Source of the DNA: Verrucomicrobiaceae bacterium
GTDB lineage: Bacteria > Verrucomicrobiota > Verrucomicrobiia > Verrucomicrobiales > Verrucomicrobiaceae
DNA: 59,476 nucleotides
NCBI GenBank assembly: GCA_947466075.1
Contig: CANIBP010000042.1
Coordinates: forward strand, 1-59,476
Direction: 5' to 3'
The notes beneath the pieces are model-generated. The model saw nothing but the letters and a program-made list of their open reading frames with translations. It made no database searches and had not been told where the DNA came from. Below, piece after piece: positions 8,649 to 16,673 of the stretch. Every line of letters begins with the position of its first letter. Position 1 is the first letter of the stretch. Both the position numbers and the translations under genes were made by a program.

Positions 8649-8668
8649 CACCCCTGCGAACTGAATTT

Positions 8669-8887
8669 ATGAAGATCAAAGAACTCCGTGAATCGACTGT
8701 GGAAGAACTCTCCGCACGCCGTCGCGAACTGAAGCAGGAAGCCCTTAATCTGCGCATCCAGCAGAGCGCCGGTGGCGGCCAGCTCGAAAACCCTGCGCGT
8801 CTGACCCATATCCGCAAGGAAATCGCCCGCATCGAAACCATCATCACCGAGCGCACCCGCGCCGCCGCTGCCAAGAAGGCCGCCTGA
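8669..8887 (+). CDS. rpmC: 50S ribosomal protein L29
   Basis: L29 (72 residues) is a small two-helix protein at the tunnel exit next to L23. MKIKELRESTVEELSARR followed by LKQEALNLRIQQSAGGGQLE and an I-R-K-E-I-A-R-I-E-T helix match the family. Its position between rplP and rpsQ confirms this. The C-terminus has a short Ala/Lys extension. Confidence 0.95.
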   Translation: MKIKELRESTVEELSARRRELKQEALNLRIQQSAGGGQLENPARLTHIRKEIARIETIITERTRAAAAKKAA

Positions 8888-8921
8888 TCCCGGATCAAAC
8901 CCCTGAAGCATTTCTAATATC

Positions 8922-9206
8922 ATGAGCGAGTCCACCGCAGCAGCCCCTGCAGCCCCCGAAAAGAAAACCGTGCGCAAAACGCGTGTCGGCGTCGTGGTGT
9001 CCGATAAAATGACGAAGACCATCGTCGTTGAGGTCGAACGCCGCGTTCCCCATCCACAGTTCAAAAAGATCGTGCGCAAGACCTCCAAGTTTTACGCCCA
9101 TGATGAAGCGCAGCAGGCCAAAGAAGGTGACAAGGTGCTCATCGTTGAAACCCGTCCGCTCTCGAAGCTGAAACGCTGGGAACTGGTGGAAGTGCAGAAG
9201 CACTAG
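8922..9206 (+). CDS. rpsQ: 30S ribosomal protein S17
   Basis: S17 (94 residues) is a primary 16S rRNA-binding OB-fold protein. RVGVVVSDKMTKTIVVEVER and the HPQFKKIVRKTSKFYAHDE stretch are diagnostic. The first 18 residues are an Ala/Pro-rich extension not found in short S17 forms. It lies between rpmC and rplN, with a Shine-Dalgarno-less start ending ATATC-ATG. Confidence 0.96.
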   Translation: MSESTAAAPAAPEKKTVRKTRVGVVVSDKMTKTIVVEVERRVPHPQFKKIVRKTSKFYAHDEAQQAKEGDKVLIVETRPLSKLKRWELVEVQKH

Positions 9207-9251
9207 TCCTGAAATTTTCGAACCTGAAACCCTGAAAAGAGGAAACAGCTT

Positions 9252-9620
9252 ATGTTGCAAATGGAATCTTCAATCCCGGTGGCTGACAATACCGGCGCCC
9301 GCTTGGCCACGATGATCGGCGTGCTGGGCAAGAAAAACAGCCGCTTCGCCTATATTGGCGACATCATCACCGCTCACATTCGCGAGTCCACCCCGACTGC
9401 CGCCGTGAAAAAAGGTGAAGTCGTCCGTGCCGTGATCGTCCGCACCTCGCATCCGATCCGCCGTGTGGATGGTTCGATCCTGCGCTTCGACAAGAACGCC
9501 ATGGTCATCATCGACAAGGACAACAACCCGCGCGGCACACGCATCTTTGGCCCAGTGGCCCGTGAACTGCGCGACAAAAACTTCATGAAGATCGTCTCCC
9601 TCGCCCCCGAAGTGCTATGA
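9252..9620 (+). CDS. rplN: 50S ribosomal protein L14
   Basis: L14 (122 residues, standard length) forms an intersubunit bridge and is the docking site of RsfS. It begins MLQMESSIPVADNTGARL and contains GDIITAHIRESTPTAAVKKG and the C-terminal RGTRIFGPVARELRDKNFMK signature. The start is supported by GAGGA about 10 bases upstream. Its stop overlaps the rplX start (ATGA at 9617-9620), so the two are translationally coupled. Confidence 0.98.
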   Translation: MLQMESSIPVADNTGARLATMIGVLGKKNSRFAYIGDIITAHIRESTPTAAVKKGEVVRAVIVRTSHPIRRVDGSILRFDKNAMVIIDKDNNPRGTRIFGPVARELRDKNFMKIVSLAPEVL

Positions 9621-9904
9621 GCAGCCACATCAAGACCCACGTTAAAAAAGGCGACAACGTCGTCGTCATCTCCGGAGCCGCCAAAGGCGCGCAGGGAATC
9701 GTCCTGCAAGTGCAGCCAGCCAAGGGCCGTGTGCTCGTCGAAGGTGTGCGCATGATCAAGAAGGCGATCAAGCCAACCCAGCAGAACCAAGCCGGCGGGT
9801 TCCAGGAAAAAGAAGCTCCCATCCACATTTCCAACGTGAAGCGCGTCGAAGCGCCCGCGAAAGAGAAGAAAAAGAAAGTTGCTAAGCAGAAGGCTAAAGC
9901 CTAA
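9617..9904 (+). CDS. rplX: 50S ribosomal protein L24
   Basis: L24 (95 residues) initiates large-subunit assembly. The KOW motif is visible near the N-terminus (KKGDNVVVISGAAKGAQGIV), followed by RVLVEGVRMIKKAIKPTQQN and a GGFQEKEAPIHISNV segment typical of L24. The tail is Lys-rich. The gene overlaps rplN by four bases. An 88-base spacer to rplE follows, longer than usual in this cluster. Confidence 0.96.
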   Translation: MSSHIKTHVKKGDNVVVISGAAKGAQGIVLQVQPAKGRVLVEGVRMIKKAIKPTQQNQAGGFQEKEAPIHISNVKRVEAPAKEKKKKVAKQKAKA

Positions 9905-9992
9905 ATCACGCCCCCCATTTGCTTCCCCCTTCACCATCGTCGTTCCGCACGGTGCGGCCATTGAAGAAAAGGCAGCACAGCTAAACTGAATC

Positions 9993-10580
9993 ATGGAATA
10001 CTCCCTCAAGACCCTCTATCAACAGAAGCGCACCGAACTGAAGACCCAGCTCGGCCTCGCTAACATTCACGAAGTCCCGAAGCTTGAAAAAATCGTCGTC
10101 AACTGCTCTGTCGGCAGCCAAGGCGAACGCAAGCAGGCGATGGAAGATGCGGTGAACGAAGTCACCCTAATCACCGGCCAGAAGCCCATCATCACCAAGA
10201 GCAAGAAGGCCATCGCCAACTTCAAGCTGCGTGAAGGTGAAAACATCGGCGTCAAGGTCACCCTCCGTGGTGTCAAGATGTATGACTTCATGATGCGTCT
10301 CGTGCGCACCGCCATCCCGCGTATTCGTGACTTCCGTGGTGTCGCCCCTCGTGCCTTTGATGGCCGTGGCAACTACACCCTCGGTGTCACCGACCAAAGC
10401 ATTTTCCCCGAGATCGAGATCGACAAGATCAAGCGCACCCTCGGTTTTGACATCACCTTCGTCACCAGCACGAACAATGATGACCATGCGCGTGAAATGC
10501 TGCGTGCCTTGGGCATGCCATTCCGCACCCGCACCGCCCAGCCGAAGAAGGAAGATGGCTCTGAAGCCGCTGCCGCATAA
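9993..10580 (+). CDS. rplE: 50S ribosomal protein L5
   Basis: L5 (195 residues) binds 5S rRNA and the P-site tRNA. Diagnostic stretches are HEVPKLEKIVVNCSVG near residue 26, TGQKPIITKSKKAIANFKLR near residue 54 and the RIRDFRGVAPRAFDGRGNY segment. It is about 15 residues longer than the E. coli protein because of a C-terminal extension. In most bacteria rpsN (S14) follows; here only 29 bases separate this stop from rpsH. Confidence 0.97.
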   Translation: MEYSLKTLYQQKRTELKTQLGLANIHEVPKLEKIVVNCSVGSQGERKQAMEDAVNEVTLITGQKPIITKSKKAIANFKLREGENIGVKVTLRGVKMYDFMMRLVRTAIPRIRDFRGVAPRAFDGRGNYTLGVTDQSIFPEIEIDKIKRTLGFDITFVTSTNNDDHAREMLRALGMPFRTRTAQPKKEDGSEAAAA

Positions 10581-10609
10581 TTTAAGAACCCTAGGACACC
10601 CCCAGCGTC

Positions 10610-10999
10610 ATGACCGATCCGATCGCAGATTTTCTTACCCGCATCCGCAATGCTTGCTCCGCGCAGCAGGAGCAGGTGCTCATTCCCTTCTCGAAGATGA
10701 AGGCCGAACTCTCCCGCATCTTGCAGGAAGAGGGCTACATCTGGGGCTATGAAGTGGACACCAGCGCCCCCCATCCCCGCCTCAAGCTCAAGCTCAAGTA
10801 TCAGGACAAAGCCGCCGTCATTCGCAAGATCGACCGCGTCAGCAAGCCTGGTCTGCGCAGGTACGTCGGTAGCGACGAGATCCCACGCGTCCTCGGCGGC
10901 CTCGGCATCTCCATCCTTTCCACCCCGCGCGGCATCATGACCGGCGCCAAGGCCCGTAAGGCCAAGGTGGGCGGCGAACTCCTCGCCACCGTCTGGTAA
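10610..10999 (+). CDS. rpsH: 30S ribosomal protein S8
   Basis: S8 (129 residues) is a core 16S rRNA-binding protein and, in E. coli, a translational repressor of the spc operon. It begins MTDPIADFLTRIRNACSA and ends with the signature STPRGIMTGAKARKAKVGGE-LLATVW. Family length is standard. It follows rplE directly because rpsN is absent from this position. Confidence 0.97.
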   Translation: MTDPIADFLTRIRNACSAQQEQVLIPFSKMKAELSRILQEEGYIWGYEVDTSAPHPRLKLKLKYQDKAAVIRKIDRVSKPGLRRYVGSDEIPRVLGGLGISILSTPRGIMTGAKARKAKVGGELLATVW

Positions 11000-11021
11000 A
11001 CCTCCAACTGTCACCACCCTC

Positions 11022-11561
11022 ATGTCACGCGTAGGTAAACAACCCATTTCTATTCCCGATAAGGTCAGCATCAAGATCGGTGCAGATCGTTCGGTGCAGG
11101 TCAAAGGCCCCAAGGGCGAACTCGGCTGGACACTTCCGCTCGGTGTCAAAGTCGATTCCGATGCTAATATCATCAACGTCACCCGTGAGTCCGAAGATCG
11201 CCATGTGCGCGCTCTTCACGGCACCACACAGCGTCTGATCACGAACATGCTCATCGGCGTCAGCCAGGGCTACACCAAGAACCTCGAAATCCACGGCGTC
11301 GGTTTCCGTGCTGCGGTCAAAGGTTCCGAGATCGACCTCCAACTCGGTCAGTCCCATGAACGTCTGCATCCCATCCCGAAAGGGGTGAAGGTGACCATCA
11401 CTGAAAACACCAAGATCGCCATCGAAGGCATCGACAAACAGATTGTCGGCCAGCTCGCTGCTGACATTCGCGCCTACTATCCGCCGGAGCCTTACAAGGC
11501 CAAAGGCGTCCGTTATGTGGGTGAACACATCCGCCGCAAAGCCGGCAAGTCCGTCAAGTAA
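11022..11561 (+). CDS. rplF: 50S ribosomal protein L6
   Basis: L6 (179 residues) lies near the GTPase-associated centre. It begins MSRVGKQPISIPDKV, has the internal duplicate fold typical of L6 and ends with the signature PPEPYKAKGVRYVGEHIRRK. Length is standard. It sits between rpsH and rplR, with a pyrimidine-rich leader ending CCCTC-ATG and no Shine-Dalgarno. Confidence 0.98.
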   Translation: MSRVGKQPISIPDKVSIKIGADRSVQVKGPKGELGWTLPLGVKVDSDANIINVTRESEDRHVRALHGTTQRLITNMLIGVSQGYTKNLEIHGVGFRAAVKGSEIDLQLGQSHERLHPIPKGVKVTITENTKIAIEGIDKQIVGQLAADIRAYYPPEPYKAKGVRYVGEHIRRKAGKSVK

Positions 11562-11579
11562 TCACCGCAGATACCCATC

Positions 11580-11936
11580 ATGGCTCTTACCAATCGCAAA
11601 GACATTCGCGCTCGTATCCACAAGCGCATCCGCCGCAAACTCAGCGGTACCGCCGAGCGCCCTCGCCTCGCCGTTTATTTCTCCAACGCCAACGTGTACG
11701 CTCAGGTCATCGACGATGCCACCGGCACGACGATCGTCTCGGCTTCGACCAAGGAAAAAGGCTACGGCGCTGGCAAGGCCAACGTCGAGCACGCCTCCAA
11801 GGTGGGTGCTGTTCTGGCTGAACGCGCCATCGCCAAGAACATTTCCGAAGTGGTCTTTGACCGCGCCGGCTTCGTCTACCACGGCAAAGTCAAGGCACTT
11901 GCCGACGCCGCCCGTGAAAAAGGCCTCAAATTCTAA
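11580..11936 (+). CDS. rplR: 50S ribosomal protein L18
   Basis: L18 (118 residues) binds 5S rRNA together with L5. The basic N-terminus (RKDIRARIHKRIRRKLSG), the core PRLAVYFSNANVYAQVIDD and the C-terminal FDRAGFVYHGKVKALADAAR with the ending GLKF are diagnostic. Position before rpsE is canonical. Confidence 0.97.
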   Translation: MALTNRKDIRARIHKRIRRKLSGTAERPRLAVYFSNANVYAQVIDDATGTTIVSASTKEKGYGAGKANVEHASKVGAVLAERAIAKNISEVVFDRAGFVYHGKVKALADAAREKGLKF

Positions 11937-11957
11937 TCCACCCGCATCCTTTCTATT

Positions 11958-12560
11958 ATGGCCGATGAAACAGTAATTCTTGAGACCCAACCGGTGGAAA
12001 TCGCCGCAGTCGTCGAAACCGCTGCCCCCGCCGCTCAATCCGGCTGGCGTGGTCGTGATGACCGCGATGCCCGTGCTGCGGATGGTGGTGTCGAAAAAGT
12101 CGTTCACATCAACCGTTGCGCCAAGGTCGTTAAAGGTGGCCGTCGCTTCAGCTTCAGCGCCCTCGTCGTGTCTGGTGATGCCAAAGGCAAAGTCGGCTGC
12201 GGTTTTGGCAAAGCCAACGAAGTCTCTGATGCCATCAAGAAGGCCACTGAGGCCTCCCGTAAGAACATGTACACCATCTGCCTCAAGGATAGCACCATCC
12301 CTCACGAAGTGACGGGTGCTCACGGTGGTGGTTTCATCATGCTCAAGCCTGCAACTCCGGGTACCGGCATCATTGCTGGTGGTGGTGCCCGCGCCGTGCT
12401 CGAAGCTGCTGGTGTCAAAGACGTGATCGGCAAGTCTCTCGGTTCCAGCAATCACGCCAACGTCATCAAGGCCACGCTCGCCGCCCTGTGCGCCCTGCGT
12501 CCCGCCGACGAAATCCTCCGCGCGCGCGGCAAGCAGATCAAAGAGCGCAAAGCTCTGTAA
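11958..12560 (+). CDS. rpsE: 30S ribosomal protein S5 with N-terminal extension
   Basis: S5 (200 residues) acts in decoding fidelity and mRNA unwinding. The conserved protein begins about residue 45 with VEKVVHINRCAKVVKGGRRF and continues with KVGCGFGKANEVSDAIKKA and GGGARAVLEAAGVKDV. The first 44 residues are an acidic then Arg/Asp-rich extension (including GWRGRDDRDARAADGG) that is longer than in E. coli S5. rpmD (L30), which normally follows, is missing: only 29 bases separate this gene from rplO. Confidence 0.97.
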   Translation: MADETVILETQPVEIAAVVETAAPAAQSGWRGRDDRDARAADGGVEKVVHINRCAKVVKGGRRFSFSALVVSGDAKGKVGCGFGKANEVSDAIKKATEASRKNMYTICLKDSTIPHEVTGAHGGGFIMLKPATPGTGIIAGGGARAVLEAAGVKDVIGKSLGSSNHANVIKATLAALCALRPADEILRARGKQIKERKAL

Positions 12561-12589
12561 TTGATCCCAGTTTTAACTTTTCAATCTTC

Positions 12590-13033
12590 ATGCAACTCCA
12601 AGACGTCAAACCCCGCCCCGGTGCCAAGAAGCGCCGCAAGCGCATCGGCTGCGGCGAAAGCTCCGGCCACGGCAAAACCTCCGGTAAAGGCAACAAGGGC
12701 CAGATGGCACGCGCAGGTCGCGGTATCCGCCCAGGCTTTGAAGGTGGCCAGATGCCTATGCATCGCCGTCTCCCCAAGAAAGGCTTCAACAACAAGGCGT
12801 TCAAAGACGTGTTTGAAGTCGTGAATGTGGGTGAACTCAATAATGCCTTCCAAGATGGTGCCATCATCAACGAAGCCGCGCTGCGTGACTGCGGACTCGT
12901 TAGTCGCACTTGCGATGCCATCAAAATCCTCGGCACTGGCGATCTCGCCCGCAAACTCACCATCCAGGGCGCGCAAGTCAGCGCCACGGCCCGTGAAAAG
13001 ATTGAAAAAGCCGGCGGTTCCATCGCTGCCTGA
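12590..13033 (+). CDS. rplO: 50S ribosomal protein L15
   Basis: L15 (147 residues from the ATG at 12590) is a late-assembly large-subunit protein. The Gly/Arg-rich N-terminal part (KKRRKRIGCGESSGHGKTSG, then GRGIRPGFEGGQMPMHRRLP) and the C-terminal LTIQGAQVSATAREKIEKAG identify it. An upstream in-frame ATG at 12488 lies inside rpsE and adds unrelated residues, so 12590 is preferred. It is separated from secY by 91 bases that contain an inverted repeat. Confidence 0.97.
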   Translation: MQLQDVKPRPGAKKRRKRIGCGESSGHGKTSGKGNKGQMARAGRGIRPGFEGGQMPMHRRLPKKGFNNKAFKDVFEVVNVGELNNAFQDGAIINEAALRDCGLVSRTCDAIKILGTGDLARKLTIQGAQVSATAREKIEKAGGSIAA

Positions 13034-13055
13034 TTTTTTCTGACCCAACCGTTTT

Positions 13056-13104
13056 GATGGGCCGGTCTCCGCGCAGCGCATGCTGTCAGGACACTAGGCC
13101 CATC
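13056..13104 (+). promoter_or_regulatory. Structured leader between rplO and secY
   Basis: GATGGGCC at 13056-13063 is perfectly complementary to GGCCCATC at 13097-13104. The 33-base loop holds a smaller hairpin (TGTC-AG-GACA, 13084-13093) and a GCG-CAG-CGC element. No U-tract follows, so this is not a simple terminator. It could be an RNA structure that lowers read-through into secY or binds a regulator; that function is inference. Confidence 0.45.
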
Positions 13105-13124
13105 TTCGCTTCCAGCTTCCATCC

Positions 13125-14627
13125 ATGATCTCCGCCTTCGCCAACAGCTTCAAAGTCCCCGAACTTCGCTCGCGCATCCTTTTCACGCTGGCGATGATTG
13201 TCATCGTCCGCATTGGCACCTCCATTACCCTTCCTGGCATCGACGCCACGGTGCTGGGCCAATGGATCAACAACAAGGCCGGTGACAACGCCTCCGGCGC
13301 TGCTCAAGTCGCCGCCTTGCTGAACATCTTCAGCGGTGGTGGCTTGCAAAACTGCGCCATCTTCGCCTTGGGCATCATGCCCTACATTAGTGCCAGCATC
13401 ATGCTGCAACTCCTCACCGCCGTTTGGCCGCCGCTGAGCAAACTGGCCCGTGAAGAAGGTGGTCGTCAGAAGATCACTCAATACACGCGTGTCGCCACCA
13501 TCGTGCTGTGTGTGTTCCAGGCGACGCTGCTCGCTCAATCGCTTGCCAATCCTCAGCAAAACTACCTCATGGCCGGTTTGCAGGATGCCATCGACAGTTT
13601 GGGCGGGCGTCCGCTCGTGCCGCATTACGGCATCGGTTTCGTCTTCACTTCCGTCATCACTATCACCGCTGGCACCATGCTCATGATGTGGCTGGGCGAG
13701 CAGATCACCGACCGTGGCATTGGCAACGGCGTATCCATCCTCATCTGCGTCAACATCGTCTCGGATCTTCCCGGTGCGCTCATTCAAGTCTGGCAGACCT
13801 TCGTCGGTAGCGTCAAGGCTAGCCCCGCGAGTGCCTTCACCTTGGTGTTGCTCATGGGCTTCATGATTCTCGTCATCGCTGGGGTCATTGCCCTCACGCA
13901 GGCCACACGGCGCATCGCCATCACCTACGCCAAGCGCGTCGTCGGTCGCAAGGTCTATGGCGGCCAGACGCAGTATCTGCCGCTCAAGATTAATTATTCC
14001 GGCGTCATGCCCATCATCTTTGCGCAGGCCATCCTGCTCTTCCCATCCACCATCCTCGCTTCCTTGTTCAAGGATGTGAACTGGATTCAAAAGATGGCCA
14101 TCTTCATCAGCACCGGTGCCACCTACTACGTCATCTCCGCCATGCTGATCTTCTTCTTCAGCTACTTCTGGGTCGCCACCATGTTCCAGCCCACGCAGAT
14201 CTCCGAAGATCTCAAGAAGAGCGGTGGCTACGTTCCTGGCATCCGTCCTGGCAAACCTACCGCCGACTTCCTCGACTTCACCATGAGCCGTCTCACCTTC
14301 GCGGGTGCGATCTTCCTCACCGGTCTCTACGTGATGCCAGGCGTCGTCAGCAGCTCCATGAAAATCTCCAGCTCTGCCGCCCAGTTCTTCGGTGGCACCA
14401 GCCTGCTCATTCTTGTCGGCGTTGTGCTTGATGTCATGCGTCAGGTCGAAACCCACCTCTTGCAGAGCCACTATGATGGCTTCCTCAAGAAAGGCCGCAT
14501 TCGTGGTCGCGTGGATCGCATCCAGCAGGGTGCCCGTGCGGTTGACTCCACCACCGTTGTCTGGATTTGGGTCGGTCTCGCCATCATCGTATTGATCGGC
14601 GTCGTGTACAAGCTGACCCTTCAGTGA
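13125..14627 (+). CDS. secY: Protein translocase subunit SecY with extra C-terminal membrane segment
   Basis: SecY (500 residues) is the channel of the Sec translocon. It shows the standard ten membrane segments, with GIMPYISASIMLQLLTAVWP in TM2, ITDRGIGNGVSILI in the TM4/5 region and GVMPIIFAQAILLFPSTI in TM7. The usual SecY end is near residue 460 (SHYDGFLKKGRIRGR). Here about 25 further residues (475-500) form an additional hydrophobic helix (TTVVWIWVGLAIIVLIGVVY). The first periplasmic loop (about 45-75) is also enlarged. It follows rplO and is followed directly by map, without adk. Confidence 0.97.
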   Translation: MISAFANSFKVPELRSRILFTLAMIVIVRIGTSITLPGIDATVLGQWINNKAGDNASGAAQVAALLNIFSGGGLQNCAIFALGIMPYISASIMLQLLTAVWPPLSKLAREEGGRQKITQYTRVATIVLCVFQATLLAQSLANPQQNYLMAGLQDAIDSLGGRPLVPHYGIGFVFTSVITITAGTMLMMWLGEQITDRGIGNGVSILICVNIVSDLPGALIQVWQTFVGSVKASPASAFTLVLLMGFMILVIAGVIALTQATRRIAITYAKRVVGRKVYGGQTQYLPLKINYSGVMPIIFAQAILLFPSTILASLFKDVNWIQKMAIFISTGATYYVISAMLIFFFSYFWVATMFQPTQISEDLKKSGGYVPGIRPGKPTADFLDFTMSRLTFAGAIFLTGLYVMPGVVSSSMKISSSAAQFFGGTSLLILVGVVLDVMRQVETHLLQSHYDGFLKKGRIRGRVDRIQQGARAVDSTTVVWIWVGLAIIVLIGVVYKLTLQ

Positions 14628-14644
14628 GTTTTTTCCATCGCGTC

Positions 14645-15472
14645 ATGGCACTCGTCAAATCGGGGAACATCCCCATTCGCCACGGCGCGCAGCAGCAGTC
14701 CATCCGCAAGGCAGGTCAGGTCGCGCGTGATGTCCTAATCAAGACGGCCTCCCAAGTTCATGCCGGTGCCACGACCGCTGAAATCGACCGCATCGCCGCC
14801 GCTGAGATGAAGGCCTGCGGTGCAACCAGCGCCTTCCTCGGCTACCGCCAGTTCCCTGGTAACATCTGCATCTCCATCAACGAAGAAGTCGTGCATGGCA
14901 TTGGCGGTCCGCGCGTCATTCAGGATGGCGACATCGTCAAAATCGACGTTGGCGTCTATTACGACGGCTGGGTCGGCGACAACGCCCTCACCGTCCCCGT
15001 TGGCAACGTGGCCAAGGAAACGCTGCACCTCCTTGCCGCCACCGAAGAGTCCCTCCTCAACGCCATCAAGTATGCGCGCGATGGCTGGATGCTCGGCGAC
15101 CTCTGCCACAGCGTCGAACACCATGTCAGTCAGTACGGCTACACCGTCGTGCGCGAATTCGTCGGCCATGGTGTCGGCCGCAAGCTCCATGAGGAGCCGC
15201 AGGTGCCCAACTACGGCAAAAAAGGCGAGCGTCCTCGCCTCAAAGCTGGCATGACCCTCGCCATCGAGCCCATGATCAACATGGGCACCGGCAAGACCCG
15301 CATCCTCGAGGACAAATGGACCGTCGTCACCACGGACCGCAAACCCTCCGCCCACTTTGAGCACGTCGTCCTCATCACCGAAGACGAACCGGAAATCCTC
15401 ACCGCCCGCGACCGCATGTTCCCAAAAGGTGTCGCGGATCTGACACCGCGCCCGGTGTGTGAGTTAGGCTGA
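14645..15472 (+). CDS. map: Type I methionine aminopeptidase
   Basis: This enzyme (275 residues) removes N-terminal methionine from nascent proteins using two metal ions. Visible motifs are HGIGG (substrate His), IDVGVYYDGWVGDNA with the two metal Asp residues, FVGHGVGRKLHEEPQVPNYG with the metal His, and IEPMINMG with the metal Glu. The start at 14645 gives the standard Type I length; an upstream in-frame ATG at 14567 lies inside secY and is rejected. The short N-terminus lacks an SH3-like zinc region. It is the last gene of the cluster; infA, rpmJ and the alpha operon do not follow. Confidence 0.96.
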   Translation: MALVKSGNIPIRHGAQQQSIRKAGQVARDVLIKTASQVHAGATTAEIDRIAAAEMKACGATSAFLGYRQFPGNICISINEEVVHGIGGPRVIQDGDIVKIDVGVYYDGWVGDNALTVPVGNVAKETLHLLAATEESLLNAIKYARDGWMLGDLCHSVEHHVSQYGYTVVREFVGHGVGRKLHEEPQVPNYGKKGERPRLKAGMTLAIEPMINMGTGKTRILEDKWTVVTTDRKPSAHFEHVVLITEDEPEILTARDRMFPKGVADLTPRPVCELG

Positions 15473-15544
15473 AATTGTTCAGAGATCGTGAATCAATCGC
15501 TTTGCTGCTAGCCATGGCGCTGGAGGTGCGTTTGTTTAAGCCCC

Positions 15545-16672
15545 ATGTCTGAAGCCCGGCCGAATGCCTTGTCCCGCCTCGTTGTTTTGATCCTTGTCAC
15601 GTCTGCCGTGGCTGTAGGCGGCTGGTGGTTGATGCATCGGAACCCGCAAGCTGCTGCCAAGCCTGCGGCGACAGCGAAGGGTGCCGCCCTAGTTTTGACG
15701 GCCAAGGTGGCCAAGGAGAACTATGCGCTGGATCTGGATGCCATCGGCACGGTGCGGGCCTTTGAGTCCATCGACATCAGTTCGAATGTCACGGAGTCAG
15801 TGACGCAGCTTTCCTTCAATGACGGCGACTTCGTCAAAAAGGGCACGCTGCTCGCTTTGCTGAGCGATGCGGAGGAGCAGGCGATGCTCGCATCAGCCAA
15901 AGCGACACTGGCCGAAGAAGAACGCGAGATCGAGCGCTTGAAGAATCTCGTCAAAGATGGCGCAGCACCAGAAGCACGGCTGGCAGAACGCAAAACGCTC
16001 GCGGACATCGCGAAGCAGAAGATCTTCGAAGCCGAGGCTCGGCTTACGGATCGACGCATCTCAGCACCGTTTGATGGCTGGCTGGGACTACGCCGCATCA
16101 GTGTGGGTGCGCTGGTGACACCGGGAACGATCATTGCTTCGCTGGATAAGATCGACGTCGTGAAAATCGATTTCTCCGTGCCAGAGACCTATCTCGGCAG
16201 CGTGAAGGCAGGAACACTCATCGAGGCGCGCACGGACACGGATCGTGAGCGCACATATGCCGGCAAAGTCTCGCACCTCGATTCACGCATTGATCCGGTG
16301 ACACGTTCCATCCCCACGCGTGCGGAGGTGTTGAATCCTGATCTCGCGTTGAAGCCGGGCATGCTGGTGATGGTGCGGTTGGTGGTGGAGCCGAAGTTCT
16401 CGCTCTCGATTCCTGAACGTGCGCTGGTGCCGGTGGGCGCGAAGGCGTTTGTGTTTTCGATTCAGGACGGCAAAGCGAAGCGCATCGAAGTCAAAACGGG
16501 GCGTCGCAAGCCGGGCTTTGTCGAAATACAAAGCGGCGTGAGCGAAGGGCAGATGATCATTGCCGATGGCATCGTCGGTTTGCAGGACGGTGCCGTCGTG
16601 AAAGTCGCCGGTGATTACGGTGGCCCGGTGAAGGCGTTTAATCCCGAACAGCCCGACAAGACGACTCCCTGA
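15545..16672 (+). CDS. RND efflux periplasmic adaptor (membrane fusion protein)
   Basis: This 375-residue adaptor of the AcrA/MdtA type bridges an RND pump and an outer-membrane channel. It has one N-terminal membrane anchor (about 11-30), the biotinyl-lipoyl half-motif IDISSNVTESVTQLSFNDGD near residue 76 and a short alpha-hairpin (about 105-155). The returning lipoyl half (APFDGWLGLRRISVGALVTP) and beta-barrel and membrane-proximal domains follow. It lacks a lipobox, so anchoring is by the N-terminal helix. It is followed after one base by the pump gene, so they form an operon. Substrate cannot be told from sequence. Confidence 0.93.
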   Translation: MSEARPNALSRLVVLILVTSAVAVGGWWLMHRNPQAAAKPAATAKGAALVLTAKVAKENYALDLDAIGTVRAFESIDISSNVTESVTQLSFNDGDFVKKGTLLALLSDAEEQAMLASAKATLAEEEREIERLKNLVKDGAAPEARLAERKTLADIAKQKIFEAEARLTDRRISAPFDGWLGLRRISVGALVTPGTIIASLDKIDVVKIDFSVPETYLGSVKAGTLIEARTDTDRERTYAGKVSHLDSRIDPVTRSIPTRAEVLNPDLALKPGMLVMVRLVVEPKFSLSIPERALVPVGAKAFVFSIQDGKAKRIEVKTGRRKPGFVEIQSGVSEGQMIIADGIVGLQDGAVVKVAGDYGGPVKAFNPEQPDKTTP

Positions 16673-16673
16673 C

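Noticed and set aside
9945..9957. Terminator between rplX and rplE (CCGCAC-G-GTGCGG)
   Set aside because: The loop is too small, no T-run follows, and essential ribosomal genes lie directly downstream.
13086..14471. A 461-codon open frame antisense to secY
   Set aside because: The protein would be an Asp/Glu/Gly/His-rich low-complexity shadow without any family pattern; SecY on the plus strand explains the region.
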